DNA from: Humibacillus sp. DSM 29435
GTDB lineage: Bacteria; Actinomycetota; Actinomycetes; Actinomycetales; Dermatophilaceae
DNA: 64,000 nucleotides
Assembly (NCBI RefSeq): GCF_001758225.1
Contig: NZ_MAST01000014.1
Span: 1 to 64,000, forward strand
Direction of reading: 5' to 3'
Under the pieces are notes generated by a model. That model saw nothing but the letters and a program-made list of their open reading frames with translations. It was not told the DNA's origin and did not search any database. The translations under genes and the position numbers were made by a program. Shown piece by piece: positions 44,459-53,334 of the stretch. How positions within the stretch are numbered: position 1 is the first letter of the stretch; every line of letters starts with the position of its first letter.

Positions 44459-44700
44459 GACTCGAGAGGTCAGGGGCCGGGTACGCCCGCGCCGCTGCGT
44501 CGCAAGCCCCCGCCGCCAGCTCCGACCACGAGCACGAGCACCGCTACGGCGCTCACCACGACCAGCCTTCGTCGAGGCCAGCACAACTTCTGAGATCTCA
44601 CCTGCGCACCGTCCCAGGGCCTGGTTCGTCACTGTCGAAGTGAACCTGGGAGCGCCACCCGCCAGGGGGATGAGCTCCCTGTGCAGGTGCTGTGGAACGG

Positions 44701-45543
44701 TCAGAAGACGATGGTGCGCCGTCCTGAGAGGAACACGCGGTTCTCGGCGTGGTCGCGCACGGCCCGGGAGAGCACGCGGCGCTCGACGTCGCGACCGAGG
44801 GCGACGAGTCGCTCGGGTGTCTCGGCGTGGGTGACGCGCACCACGTCCTGTTCGATGATCGGGCCCTCGTCGAGGTCGGCGGTGACGTAGTGGGCCGAGG
44901 CGCCGATCAGCTTGACGCCCCGGTCGTGCGCCTGGTGGTAGGGCCGTGCCCCCTTGAACCCGGGCAGGAACGAGTGGTGGATGTTGATGGCCCGGCCCTC
45001 CAGGCGGCGGCAGAGGTCGTCACTGAGGATCTGCATGTAGCGGGCCAGCACGACCAGGTCGGCGTGCTCGGCGGCCACGAGCCGCAGCAGGTCTGCCTCC
45101 GCCTCTGCCTTGGTGTCAGGCGTGACCGGAATGACGGTGAAGGGCAGCCCGAAGTAGGCCACCAGCTCGCGGCAGTCGTCGTGGTTGCTCACGACCCCGG
45201 CGATGTCGATCGGCAGGTCGCCGCTCTTCCACCGGTAGAGCAGGTCGAGCAGGCAGTGGTCGAACTTGCTCACGAGGATGAGGGTTCGGCAGTGCTGCGT
45301 CTCGGGGCGCACGCTGAGGTGTTCGTGGGCGATCGCCGGGCTGGCGTCGATGGCGGCCACGACCGCTGCCACGCCGGCTTCGTCGGCGTCGAAGACGGTG
45401 CGCATGAAGAACAGGTCGGTGCTCGCGTCGGAGTACTGCTGGTTCTCGACGATGTTGGCCGACACCTGCACCAGGGCCGTCGACACGGTGGCCACGATGC
45501 CGGGTCGGTCGTCGCAGGTGAGCGTCATGATGTGCCGAGCCAT
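44701..45543 (-). CDS. purU: formyltetrahydrofolate deformylase
   Basis: This enzyme hydrolyses 10-formyl-THF to formate and THF, balancing one-carbon units and supplying formate for purine synthesis. The 280-residue product has an N-terminal ACT domain (1-85, TLTCDDRPGIVATVS) and a C-terminal formyl-transferase domain with ISNHxD-like VVSNHDDC, LARYMQILSDDLC, INIHHSFLPGFKGARPYHQA and GASAHYVTADLDEGPIIEQ, including catalytic His and Asp. The ATG at 45543 starts the ACT domain; CACACT lies 6 nt before it. Confidence 0.96.
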   Translation of the reverse strand: MARHIMTLTCDDRPGIVATVSTALVQVSANIVENQQYSDASTDLFFMRTVFDADEAGVAAVVAAIDASPAIAHEHLSVRPETQHCRTLILVSKFDHCLLDLLYRWKSGDLPIDIAGVVSNHDDCRELVAYFGLPFTVIPVTPDTKAEAEADLLRLVAAEHADLVVLARYMQILSDDLCRRLEGRAINIHHSFLPGFKGARPYHQAHDRGVKLIGASAHYVTADLDEGPIIEQDVVRVTHAETPERLVALGRDVERRVLSRAVRDHAENRVFLSGRRTIVF

Positions 45544-45696
45544 GGCAGCAGTGTGGTGCAGCGGGTGCGGCCGCGCCGAATCCGCTTCGGCGTGTCTCGG
45601 GTCATGACCGTCCACACCCCACCCCCGGTGAGACGCCCGTCCACAGGCGGCGTGGGGCCGGTCGTGCTCAGGGGCGGGTCTTCCTAGCGTGGCGCC

Positions 45697-46668
45697 ATGC
45701 CGTTCCGTCGAGCTTCGCGTGCTCCTGACCTCGATCGGGTCCGGCAGGTGCTCGGGCTCTCGGGGTCTGGGCGCGAGAGCCCCGATCGCTGGGTGCCAGC
45801 CGCTCCATCCGGCGGCTCGGGCCCAGCGGTCGCGCCGAAGAGGGAGAGTCCGCGGCCGGGCTCGACCGCCACCGACGACTCCCGTGTCTCACTCGCCGAT
45901 GAGGTCGGTCGTCTCGACCTCGCTCTGCGCCGGGCTCGTCGTCCGCGACTGCTCACGGTCCCTGAGCCGTTGCGCCGAGGGCGGCTGTCGGTGTCGAGCG
46001 CGGCCGTCGTCGGGCTGCTCGCCCTCGTGGTGGCTCTCGGCTGTGTCTTCGCGCTGCGCGTGCTGTGGGCCGAGCGGGCGAGCGAACCGGCTGCTGCTCC
46101 GGGCGCCGTCTCCATGCCGGTGGGAGTGGTGGTGTCGGGCACGTCGCCGTCGACGAACCTCCCGAGGGAGGTGACGGCGAGCAGGGTCGCGTCGGCCGAC
46201 GCGCCGGTCGCGGTCGTCACTGAGCTGGTCGTGCACGTGGCCGGGCAGGTGCTGCGCCCGGGTCTGGTGCGGCTTCGACCGGGGGCCCGGGTGGCAGATG
46301 CGATCGCCGCCGCCGGTGGTGCGCGCGCTGGCGCCGACCTGACCGCCGTCAACCTGGCGCGCCCGGTTGTCGACGGCGAACAGGTGCACGTGCCCAGGCC
46401 CGGAGAGGTGCCGAGTGCGCCGCCCATCGAGCCGTCGAACCCGGCCGGGGGAGTCGGCGTGGGCTCGGGCGCCCCCGCGGCCGTCGACCTCAACACGGCG
46501 GATGCCGCTGCCCTCGACACGCTTCCCGGCGTCGGCCCGGTACTGGCGCAGCGCATCATCGACTGGCGCACCGAGCACCGTCGCTTCAGCTCGGTCGACG
46601 AGCTCGGGGAGGTGAGCGGCATCGGCGACAAGCTGATGTCGCAGCTGCGCCCCCGGGTGCGCGTGTGA
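45697..46668 (+). CDS. comEA: ComEA family DNA-binding protein
   Basis: This 323-residue membrane-anchored DNA receptor has a long basic cytoplasmic N-terminus, one helix (about 99-120), a SLBB domain (about 172-235, VVHVAGQVLRPGLVRLRPGA) and two helix-hairpin-helix motifs at the C-terminus (VDLNTADAAALDTLPGVGPV, LGEVSGIGDKLMSQL). It is leaderless-like: TAGCGT at 45685-45690, 6 nt, ATG. It overlaps comEC by 4 bp. Micrococcales keep this pair although natural competence is rarely shown. Confidence 0.94.
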   Translation: MPFRRASRAPDLDRVRQVLGLSGSGRESPDRWVPAAPSGGSGPAVAPKRESPRPGSTATDDSRVSLADEVGRLDLALRRARRPRLLTVPEPLRRGRLSVSSAAVVGLLALVVALGCVFALRVLWAERASEPAAAPGAVSMPVGVVVSGTSPSTNLPREVTASRVASADAPVAVVTELVVHVAGQVLRPGLVRLRPGARVADAIAAAGGARAGADLTAVNLARPVVDGEQVHVPRPGEVPSAPPIEPSNPAGGVGVGSGAPAAVDLNTADAAALDTLPGVGPVLAQRIIDWRTEHRRFSSVDELGEVSGIGDKLMSQLRPRVRV

Positions 46669-49046
46669 GCAGGGGCGGCCGCCTCGGTGCCGAGCCCCGT
46701 CGTCTCGACCTCCGGCTGCTCGTGCCGGTCGTGGTGGCGTGGCCTGTCATCGCCTTCTGGGCGCTGCTGAGCAAGCCCGCCGCCGTCGGTATCGCAGCGG
46801 TGCTCGCGCTGTCGGCCAGCGTGGGCCTGCTCAGTCTTGCGCGACGCCGCGCCGACGGGCGTCGGCAGCGACTCGGGGCCCTCATCCTGGCCTGCCTCGC
46901 CCTGCTGCTCGTGGCGGCGGCCGCACATCTTGCCCTGCGAGCCGTCGGGCCGCTCGAGCAGCTGGCGCAGCAGCGAGCGGTGGTGCGGGTGCACGCCACC
47001 CTGGCCACCGAGCCCCGGGAGATCGGAGGAGGGTCGATCGACCGGCGGGGGGCTCGGCGGCTCGTCGTGGTCGAGACTACGGTGCACCAGGTGCTCGCCC
47101 GAGGGAACCGCACGGAGGTCGCAACCTCGCTGCTCGTGATCGGCGGCCCCGACTGGGCCGACCTCAAGTGGCGAGACGAGGTCGAGGCGGTGCTGCGCCT
47201 CGCGCCGGCCGACCCGGGCGACCGGGTGGCCGCCGTGGCCACCCCCAAGGGACGACCGCAGCGGCTCGGCGCACCCGGAGGGGTGTTCGCGGCCGCCGAC
47301 TTCGTGCGGGCCCGCTTCCGGGCCGCGACCGACGGGCTCCCCGCCGACGCCCGGGGCCTGGTGCCCGCGCTCGTCGTGGGCGACACGACCCGCACGCCTG
47401 ACGACCTCACGGCGGCGATGCTCGCCACCGGCATGAGCCACCTGAGCGCGGTGTCGGGCAGCAACGTGACCCTGGTGCTGCTCGCGGCGGTCGGGGTGGC
47501 CGGCCTGCTGGGCGTGCACCGCCGCTGGCGACCGTGGGTGGCGGGCGCGGCCCTGCTGGGCTTCGTCGTGCTGGCCCGGCCCGAGCCGAGCGTCATCCGG
47601 GCTGCCGTGATGGGTGCCATCGGGTTGCTCGCCGTGTCGGCCTCCCGTCGTCAGGTCGGTGTGCCCGCGCTGTCGGGGGCCGTCATCGGGCTGCTGTGCT
47701 TTGACCCGTGGCTCGCGCGGTCTTACGGGTTCGCGCTCTCGGGGGTGGCAACCCTGGGGCTGCTGCTCTTCGCCCAGCCGTGGGGCCGGGCGCTGGGGCG
47801 GGTACTGCCCCGCCGCTGGCAGCGTCTGGGCCCCGTCCTCGCCGTACCGGTGGCTGCCCAGGTGGTGTGTGCGCCGATCGTCGTGCCGCTGCAGGGGACC
47901 GTGTCACTGATCGCCGTCGTCGCGAACCTGCTCGCCGCGCCGTTGGTCGCGCCCACGACGATCGTGGGCATCGCGGTGGCGCTGCTATCGGTCGTGTGGC
48001 TCGGGGCCGCGTCGTTGTTCGCCTGGTTGGGGGCGCTGCCGGCTCTCGGCATCGCCTGGGTGGCCCGAGCCTGCGCCGACGTTCCTCTGGGCAGCATCGC
48101 CTGGGGAGACTCCGCCACTGCCGCCGTGGCGCTCGCGGTCGTGACCGTGCTCGTGGTGCTGGCCGCCCCCTGGCTCTGGTGGCACACCCGGTTGCAACCG
48201 CTGATAGTGGTGGCGCTCGCCCTCGGCGCCACCGCCTTCACCGTTCCCACCGCGCCGTTGTCGTGGCCACCGCCGGCCTGGGTCATGGTCGCCTGCGACG
48301 TGGGTCAGGGCGATGGTCTGGTCGTGAACACCGGCCGCGGCCACGCGGTCGTGGTCGACGCAGGGCCCGACGCGAAGGCGATGAACGGCTGCCTCGACCG
48401 CCTCGGCGTGAGCGCGGTCGACCTCGTGGTGCTCACCCACTTCCACGCCGACCACGTCCGCGGCCTCGAAGGGGTGCTGCAGAGCCGTGCGGTTGCGCAG
48501 ATTCGCGTCTCACCGGTTCGTGAGCCCAGCCCCGAGGCCGACCGGGTGGCACGACTGGCCGGTGCGGCTGGGGTACCGGTGCACGAGCTGAGGGCCGGCG
48601 ACGACCTTCGGGTGGCGGGGGTCTCGGCCCACGTGTGGTGGCCGGCCCGCGAGATCGAGGCCGGCTCCGTGCCCAACAACGGGTCCGTGGTGATGAGCCT
48701 GCACGTGGCCGGGGTCGGCATCCTGTTCGCTGGCGACATGGAGCGCGAAGCGGCCGGAGAGGTGGTGCGGGCCGCCGCCCGCGACCCAGCACAGTGGGAG
48801 GGAATCGACGTGGTCAAGGTGGCCCACCACGGTTCGAGCAACCGTGACGATCGCACGCTCGACGGAGTCCGCGGGCGGCTCGCCCTGATCAGCGTCGGCG
48901 CTGACAACGACTACGGCCACCCCTCACCAGCGGCCCTGAACGCGTTGCTCGACAGGGGGTTCGAGATTCACCGCACCGACCTCGAAGGCGACCTCGCCGT
49001 GGTCGGCGGCGCCGACGGTCGCCCACCCCGGGTCGTTTCCCGATGA
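46665..49046 (+). CDS. comEC: ComEC/Rec2 DNA uptake channel
   Basis: This 793-residue protein has hydrophobic N-terminal helices, an OB-like segment, the competence domain with GLVPALVVGDTTRTP and MSHLSAVSGSNVTLVLL, and a C-terminal metallo-beta-lactamase domain with LTHFHADHVRGLEGVL and VAHHGSSNRDDRTLDG. All metal ligands of the HxHxDH motif are visible. It forms the transport channel for single-stranded DNA in competent bacteria. GTG start overlapping comEA. Confidence 0.95.
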   Translation: MSRGGRLGAEPRRLDLRLLVPVVVAWPVIAFWALLSKPAAVGIAAVLALSASVGLLSLARRRADGRRQRLGALILACLALLLVAAAAHLALRAVGPLEQLAQQRAVVRVHATLATEPREIGGGSIDRRGARRLVVVETTVHQVLARGNRTEVATSLLVIGGPDWADLKWRDEVEAVLRLAPADPGDRVAAVATPKGRPQRLGAPGGVFAAADFVRARFRAATDGLPADARGLVPALVVGDTTRTPDDLTAAMLATGMSHLSAVSGSNVTLVLLAAVGVAGLLGVHRRWRPWVAGAALLGFVVLARPEPSVIRAAVMGAIGLLAVSASRRQVGVPALSGAVIGLLCFDPWLARSYGFALSGVATLGLLLFAQPWGRALGRVLPRRWQRLGPVLAVPVAAQVVCAPIVVPLQGTVSLIAVVANLLAAPLVAPTTIVGIAVALLSVVWLGAASLFAWLGALPALGIAWVARACADVPLGSIAWGDSATAAVALAVVTVLVVLAAPWLWWHTRLQPLIVVALALGATAFTVPTAPLSWPPPAWVMVACDVGQGDGLVVNTGRGHAVVVDAGPDAKAMNGCLDRLGVSAVDLVVLTHFHADHVRGLEGVLQSRAVAQIRVSPVREPSPEADRVARLAGAAGVPVHELRAGDDLRVAGVSAHVWWPAREIEAGSVPNNGSVVMSLHVAGVGILFAGDMEREAAGEVVRAAARDPAQWEGIDVVKVAHHGSSNRDDRTLDGVRGRLALISVGADNDYGHPSPAALNALLDRGFEIHRTDLEGDLAVVGGADGRPPRVVSR

Positions 49047-49093
49047 CGGTGCTGACCTATCACGATGGCCGCAGCACGGTGTGGAGGAGCCGG

Positions 49094-50545
49094 TCAGGCG
49101 AGCACCTGGATGGTCAGGCCCGTCGGGTCTGCGGCATAGGCGATGCGTACGCCGAACGTGCGGGCCGTGGTGATCGCGGTGAGAACGCTTTCGGTGACGA
49201 TTTCACCCGGCGCGATCACGGGCACGCCAGGCGGGTACGGGGCGATCAGCTCGGCGCTCACCCGGCCGAGAGCGTCGGCCAGGGGCACGACCTCTCGGGC
49301 GGCGAAGAACGCGTCGCGCGGCGGGCAGGCCATCTCGGGCTGCACCGCCCAGGCCGCTGTCGGCACCCCTTGTCGGGGTGCTCCCCGGCCGGCCTCGACC
49401 AGGTCGCTGACGGCGTCGGTGAAGGCGATGAGAGCGGCGTCGTCGTCGGCGAGAGTGGCCATCGCCACGATGGTGTCGCGATCTGCCATCTCGACCGGCA
49501 TCCCACGCTCGATGAGGCCGGCCTCGACGAGGTTGCCGTCGGCTCCTGTACCGGCGAGCAGCAGCACGAGCTTGACCGGGTCGACAGCCGGACCGTGCAA
49601 CACCTCGAGCCCTTCGATCAGCCTCAGGCGCAATCGTGCCCGCGCCACCGCGTCGATGAGCCCGGCCAGCATGACCTCGCCCTCACGCTCGAGCAACGCG
49701 ACGGCGGCATCGGTGCTCGCGAGAATGGCGCCAGCAGGGCTTGTCGTGTGGGTGGCCTCGAAGGCGGCGTCGACCCGGGCCGCGTCTAGCCGGCCGTCGC
49801 GCCAGAGCACCAGTGCCGCCTGTGACCAGGCGGGCAGCGTCTTGTGGGCGCTGGTCACGAGAGCGTCGGCGCCGAGGGCGATCGCATGCTGGGGCAGGTC
49901 GGGGTGGAAGCCGAAGTGGGCGGCCCAGGCCGCATCGACAATGAGCGGCACCCCGTGGGCGTGCGCCACCTCGGCCACCGCGCGCACGTCGCCGACCGTA
50001 CCGACGTACGACGGTTCGGTGACGAACACGGCCTTGCAGTCGGGAAACTCCTCGAGCGTGTGAGCCACGTCGGATGGCCGCACGCCGAGCGGCATCCCCG
50101 TGCGTTCGTCGAGCTCGGGCGCCACCCAGACCGGAACCAGGCCGGCCAGCACGAGCCCGAGCAGCGTCGAGCGGTGCAGGGTGCGTTGCACGATGACGCG
50201 GTCACCCGGTGCACCGACCGCCAGGGCAAGAGCCTGGTTGCCGTGGGTCGAACCGCCGACGGAGAAGCGGCAGTGGTCGGCGCCCCAGAGCCGGGCGGCG
50301 CGGGCCTCGGCCTGCGCGAGCAACCCGGCACCGAGCTTGACCGTGTCGAGGCCGCCGTAGAGCGGCACGTCGTCGCGCACGACCTCACCCACGAGGTCGG
50401 TGCGTTGTTTGTGCCCCGGGATGGTGAACGGCAACGGCGTACGCTCCCCGAACGAGAGCCAGGCGTCGAGCAGGGGCGCGGTGCCCCTCAGACCGCGAGG
50501 GTCGCGGGGGTCGAAGGTTAGGCGCGGTTCCCGAGGCAGGCTCAC
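49094..50545 (-). CDS. Orn/Lys/Arg decarboxylase family PLP enzyme
   Basis: This 483-residue fold-type I PLP enzyme has RTPLPFTIPGHKQ at the N-terminus, FSVGGSTHGNQALALAVG, VTEPSYVGTVGDVRAVAEVA, the Asp in VDAAWAAHFGFHP and the PLP Lys in ALVTSAHKTLPAWSQAA. The end, VIAPGEIVTESVLTAI, is also typical. Members decarboxylate lysine, ornithine or arginine to diamines; the choice cannot be read. GTG start at 50545 overlaps the stop of the cupin gene (GTGA), so they are translated together. Confidence 0.88.
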   Translation of the reverse strand: MSLPREPRLTFDPRDPRGLRGTAPLLDAWLSFGERTPLPFTIPGHKQRTDLVGEVVRDDVPLYGGLDTVKLGAGLLAQAEARAARLWGADHCRFSVGGSTHGNQALALAVGAPGDRVIVQRTLHRSTLLGLVLAGLVPVWVAPELDERTGMPLGVRPSDVAHTLEEFPDCKAVFVTEPSYVGTVGDVRAVAEVAHAHGVPLIVDAAWAAHFGFHPDLPQHAIALGADALVTSAHKTLPAWSQAALVLWRDGRLDAARVDAAFEATHTTSPAGAILASTDAAVALLEREGEVMLAGLIDAVARARLRLRLIEGLEVLHGPAVDPVKLVLLLAGTGADGNLVEAGLIERGMPVEMADRDTIVAMATLADDDAALIAFTDAVSDLVEAGRGAPRQGVPTAAWAVQPEMACPPRDAFFAAREVVPLADALGRVSAELIAPYPPGVPVIAPGEIVTESVLTAITTARTFGVRIAYAADPTGLTIQVLA

Positions 50546-50958
50546 GCGAGCTCGAAGTCGGCGAAGTCGAAGCCGGGGGAGACGAGGCAGCTGACGAGGG
50601 CGTCGCTGTCTCCGGGCAGCGTGCGTTGCCACACCCCAGCGGGCACGAGAGCCTGTGCGAGCTGACCTTCGGCAACGTCGGTTCCGACCGACAGGGCTTC
50701 GTCGGCGACGGGCGTCGCGTCGACGCCGCCGAGCTCGAGGGTGACGAGTCCGGAGTGCGCGAGCCACAGCTCGTCGGAGGCCACCCGATGCCAGGCCGAG
50801 CTCTCGCCGGCAGGCAGCAGAAAGTGGATCAGGGTTGCGGCAGGCCGAACCCGCCCGTCAGCCAAGGTGATCGGCTCGCTCGAGGCCCAGGTCTGGCGGA
50901 ACCAGCCTCCCTCGGGGTGGGGCGCCAGGTCGAGCAGGTCAGCCAGGGCAGGACGCAT
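50542..50958 (-). CDS. cupin-fold DUF985 protein
   Basis: This 138-residue protein matches the DUF985 cupin family: LAPHPEGGWFRQTWAS, TLIHFLLPAGESSAWHRVAS and DELWLAHSG, with the His/Glu residues of a metal-binding barrel, and VSPGFDFADFEL at the end. Function unknown. It is the first gene of a pair with the PLP decarboxylase. The start at 50958 has CAGGAT 6 nt upstream, leaderless-like. Confidence 0.87.
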   Translation of the reverse strand: MRPALADLLDLAPHPEGGWFRQTWASSEPITLADGRVRPAATLIHFLLPAGESSAWHRVASDELWLAHSGLVTLELGGVDATPVADEALSVGTDVAEGQLAQALVPAGVWQRTLPGDSDALVSCLVSPGFDFADFELA

Positions 50959-50987
50959 GAGCCCATCCTGCCGTGCCGGCGGGTCGA

Positions 50988-51839
50988 TCAGCTCTTGGCC
51001 TTGGGAGGCCACGGAAAGAAGCCACTGGTGCGCCGCACGTAGTCGGCGTAGTCGGGTCGGCGGTCGCCGATGTCCTTCTCCAGCAGCTTCTTCCCGGTGC
51101 CGGCGTAGAGGTTGGCGACCATCGCCACAGGCGAGAGCACCGTGAGCACCCCGGGCCAGGCGCTGGCCGCGACGAGGAACAGCCCCGTCCACACACTGGC
51201 GTCGCCGAAGTAGTTGGGGTGGCGGGTGTAGCGCCAGAGCCCGGTGTCGAGCACCTTGCCCCGGTTGCTCGAGCCCTCACGGAACCGGCTCAGCTGCAGG
51301 TCGCCCACCGCCTCGAAGACGAAACCGACAAGCCACACGATGACGCCGAGCCAGAGCACGATACCCACACCACCGGTGACGAACATCGCGATCTGCACCG
51401 GCAGCGAGACGAACCACATGATCAGACCCTGCGGCAGGTAGATGTGCAACAGCGCATAGGCAGACTCGCTGCCGCCGGCCTTCTTCAGCATGGCCGCGTA
51501 GCGCGGGTCCTCACCCTGGCCGCGAGAACGGCCCAAGATGTGCAGCGCCAGGCGCAAGCCCCAGATCGCGGTCAGCACCACCGCCAGCCAACGGCGCAGG
51601 GGATCACCCGAGCCTGCGGATGCCGCGAACGCAGTGAGTGCGATCGCGACGAACCCCAGGCCCCAGGCCACGTCGACGACGGAGTGCTTGCCCATCCGCA
51701 CGGCGGTGGCGAACGCGACTCCGAGCACCACGACGACGGCGAGGGCGGTGAGCGGGAGGGTGCGCGCGAAGGCTCCTCCGTCGAACCCCGGGGCGGCGGG
51801 AGACACGGCAGCGAGCGCGTTCACCACGAGCGAACCCAC
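50988..51839 (-). CDS. DUF1295 / steroid 5-alpha-reductase-like membrane protein
   Basis: This 283-residue integral membrane protein has about seven helices and the conserved C-terminal block of this family: LWRYTRHPNYFGDASVWTGL, then KKLLEKDIGDRRPDYADYVR and TSGFFPWPPK. The related reductases and methyltransferases use lipid substrates at the membrane. It overlaps the cyclopropane synthase gene by 19 bp and is its operon partner, so it may act on the same modified fatty acyl chain. Confidence 0.88.
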   Translation of the reverse strand: MGSLVVNALAAVSPAAPGFDGGAFARTLPLTALAVVVVLGVAFATAVRMGKHSVVDVAWGLGFVAIALTAFAASAGSGDPLRRWLAVVLTAIWGLRLALHILGRSRGQGEDPRYAAMLKKAGGSESAYALLHIYLPQGLIMWFVSLPVQIAMFVTGGVGIVLWLGVIVWLVGFVFEAVGDLQLSRFREGSSNRGKVLDTGLWRYTRHPNYFGDASVWTGLFLVAASAWPGVLTVLSPVAMVANLYAGTGKKLLEKDIGDRRPDYADYVRRTSGFFPWPPKAKS

Positions 51840-53134
51840 GGCATCCCGCTGCCACCCCGGTCGGTGGGGCGCACCATCAGGATCTGGTCGACGCCCATTC
51901 GCCCCTCCTCGAAGGTGAGGGCGCCGCCGACGAGGTAGAGCCGCCAGACCCGGGCGACCTCTTCGCCGACCATCGCCACGACCTGCGACCAGTTGGCCTC
52001 GAAGGTGTCGTACCAGGCGTCGATGGTTCGCACGTAGTGCTCGCGCAGGCCGTGCACGTCGCGCACCTCGAGGCCCGCGTGCTCGATCAGGGCGACGGTC
52101 TCGCCGACCGGTCGCATGTGCATGTCGGGGGCGATGAACGCCTCGATGAACGGCCCACCGCCCGGGCGACTCGTGCGAGACATCTGCTGGATCAGGGCAC
52201 GGCCGCCCGGGCGCAGCAGGTCGTGGATCTTGCGGGTGTACGTGGGGTAGTTGCCCTGCCCGACATGCTCGCCCATCTCGATCGAGCTGATCGTGTCGAA
52301 GGGGCCGTCCGGCACGTCGCGGTAGTCCTGCAGGCGGATCTCGACCCGGTCCTCGAGCCCACGCTCACGGATCCGCTGGTCGATGAAGGCCTTCTGCTCC
52401 TTGGCGATCGTCACTCCGACCACCTGGGCGCCGAAGTGCTCAGCGGCGTAGAGGGAGAGCGAGCCCCATCCGCAGCCGATGTCGAGATGGCGCCCGCCCG
52501 GTTCGATGCCGAGCTTGCGGCAGACGAGGTCGAGCTTGTCGCGCTGGGCGTGCTCGACGGTGTAGCCGGGCGCCTCGCTCGTCCAGTAACCACAGGAGTA
52601 GGCCATGTGGGGGTCGAGGATGAGCGAGTAGAAGTCGTTCGACAGGTCGTAGTGGTGCGAGATGGCGTCGCGGTCGCGGGTGGGGGAGTGCAGGCGACCG
52701 CGCAGCCGGGCCTGGGAGGCGGGAGGGGCCGGCGGCAGCCCGACCGCTCCGAGCCCGAAGGCCGTGCGCAGCCCGTTCGCGAGAGCGGGCACGAGCGTCG
52801 TCAGGGCGGGTCGGCCCGTGATGGCCGACTCCCGGGCGTTGCTCCACACCCGGCGGAAACCATCACGCAGGTCACCCTCGACGTCGAGCTCACCGGTGAC
52901 ATAGGCCTGAGCGAGTCCGAGCTCGCCCGGGTGGCGCAGCAGCCGACGCAGCGCGTCGTTGTCGCGCAGCACCACGGTGGGGGCGTCGGCCGGTCCGGCC
53001 GTGCTGCCGTCCCAGGCCCGCAGCCGCACAGGCAGCCCCCCGCCGAACAGCGGCGCGATGAGCCCGGCGAGGCGAGCGGCGATGCCGCCCGGTGCCAGGG
53101 TGGTGGCCGTCTCCCGCTTCTCGGTCATGGTCAT
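51821..53134 (-). CDS. cyclopropane-fatty-acyl-phospholipid synthase family methyltransferase
   Basis: This 437-residue SAM-dependent enzyme has an N-terminal lipid-binding domain, then AISHHYDLSNDFYSLILDPH, SCGYWTSEAPGYTVEHAQRD, SAM motif LDIGCGWGSLSLYAAEHFG, and SSIEMGEHVGQGNYPTY. It transfers a methylene or methyl group to the double bond of phospholipid acyl chains, giving cyclopropane or 10-methyl fatty acids. The ATG at 53134 has AGAGG 8 nt upstream. The overlapping DUF1295 gene could provide a later reduction step; a similar pairing occurs around ufaA1 in mycobacteria. Confidence 0.93.
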   Translation of the reverse strand: MTMTEKRETATTLAPGGIAARLAGLIAPLFGGGLPVRLRAWDGSTAGPADAPTVVLRDNDALRRLLRHPGELGLAQAYVTGELDVEGDLRDGFRRVWSNARESAITGRPALTTLVPALANGLRTAFGLGAVGLPPAPPASQARLRGRLHSPTRDRDAISHHYDLSNDFYSLILDPHMAYSCGYWTSEAPGYTVEHAQRDKLDLVCRKLGIEPGGRHLDIGCGWGSLSLYAAEHFGAQVVGVTIAKEQKAFIDQRIRERGLEDRVEIRLQDYRDVPDGPFDTISSIEMGEHVGQGNYPTYTRKIHDLLRPGGRALIQQMSRTSRPGGGPFIEAFIAPDMHMRPVGETVALIEHAGLEVRDVHGLREHYVRTIDAWYDTFEANWSQVVAMVGEEVARVWRLYLVGGALTFEEGRMGVDQILMVRPTDRGGSGMPWVRSW

Positions 53135-53334
53135 GCCAGTGCCTCTCGATCGGTCATGCCTCCAGTTCGCTGTGACCGGGCCCAACGGATGGGAGCCCTG
53201 CGCCCGAGCCGCCGAGCAGGCCGGAACCGCTCGCCCCCGCCCACCCGCACCTTCTGCGCGTCGCGCCGCGCGTCGCGCAGGTGGTGCGGCCGGAAGGCAT
53301 GGACCCCCTGCTCGGGTACGGCTGCTCTGGCCGT

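Noticed and set aside
44459-44700. A gene or RNA between plsY and purU
   Set aside because: No start with a plausible product, promoter pair or structured element was found in the 242 bp.
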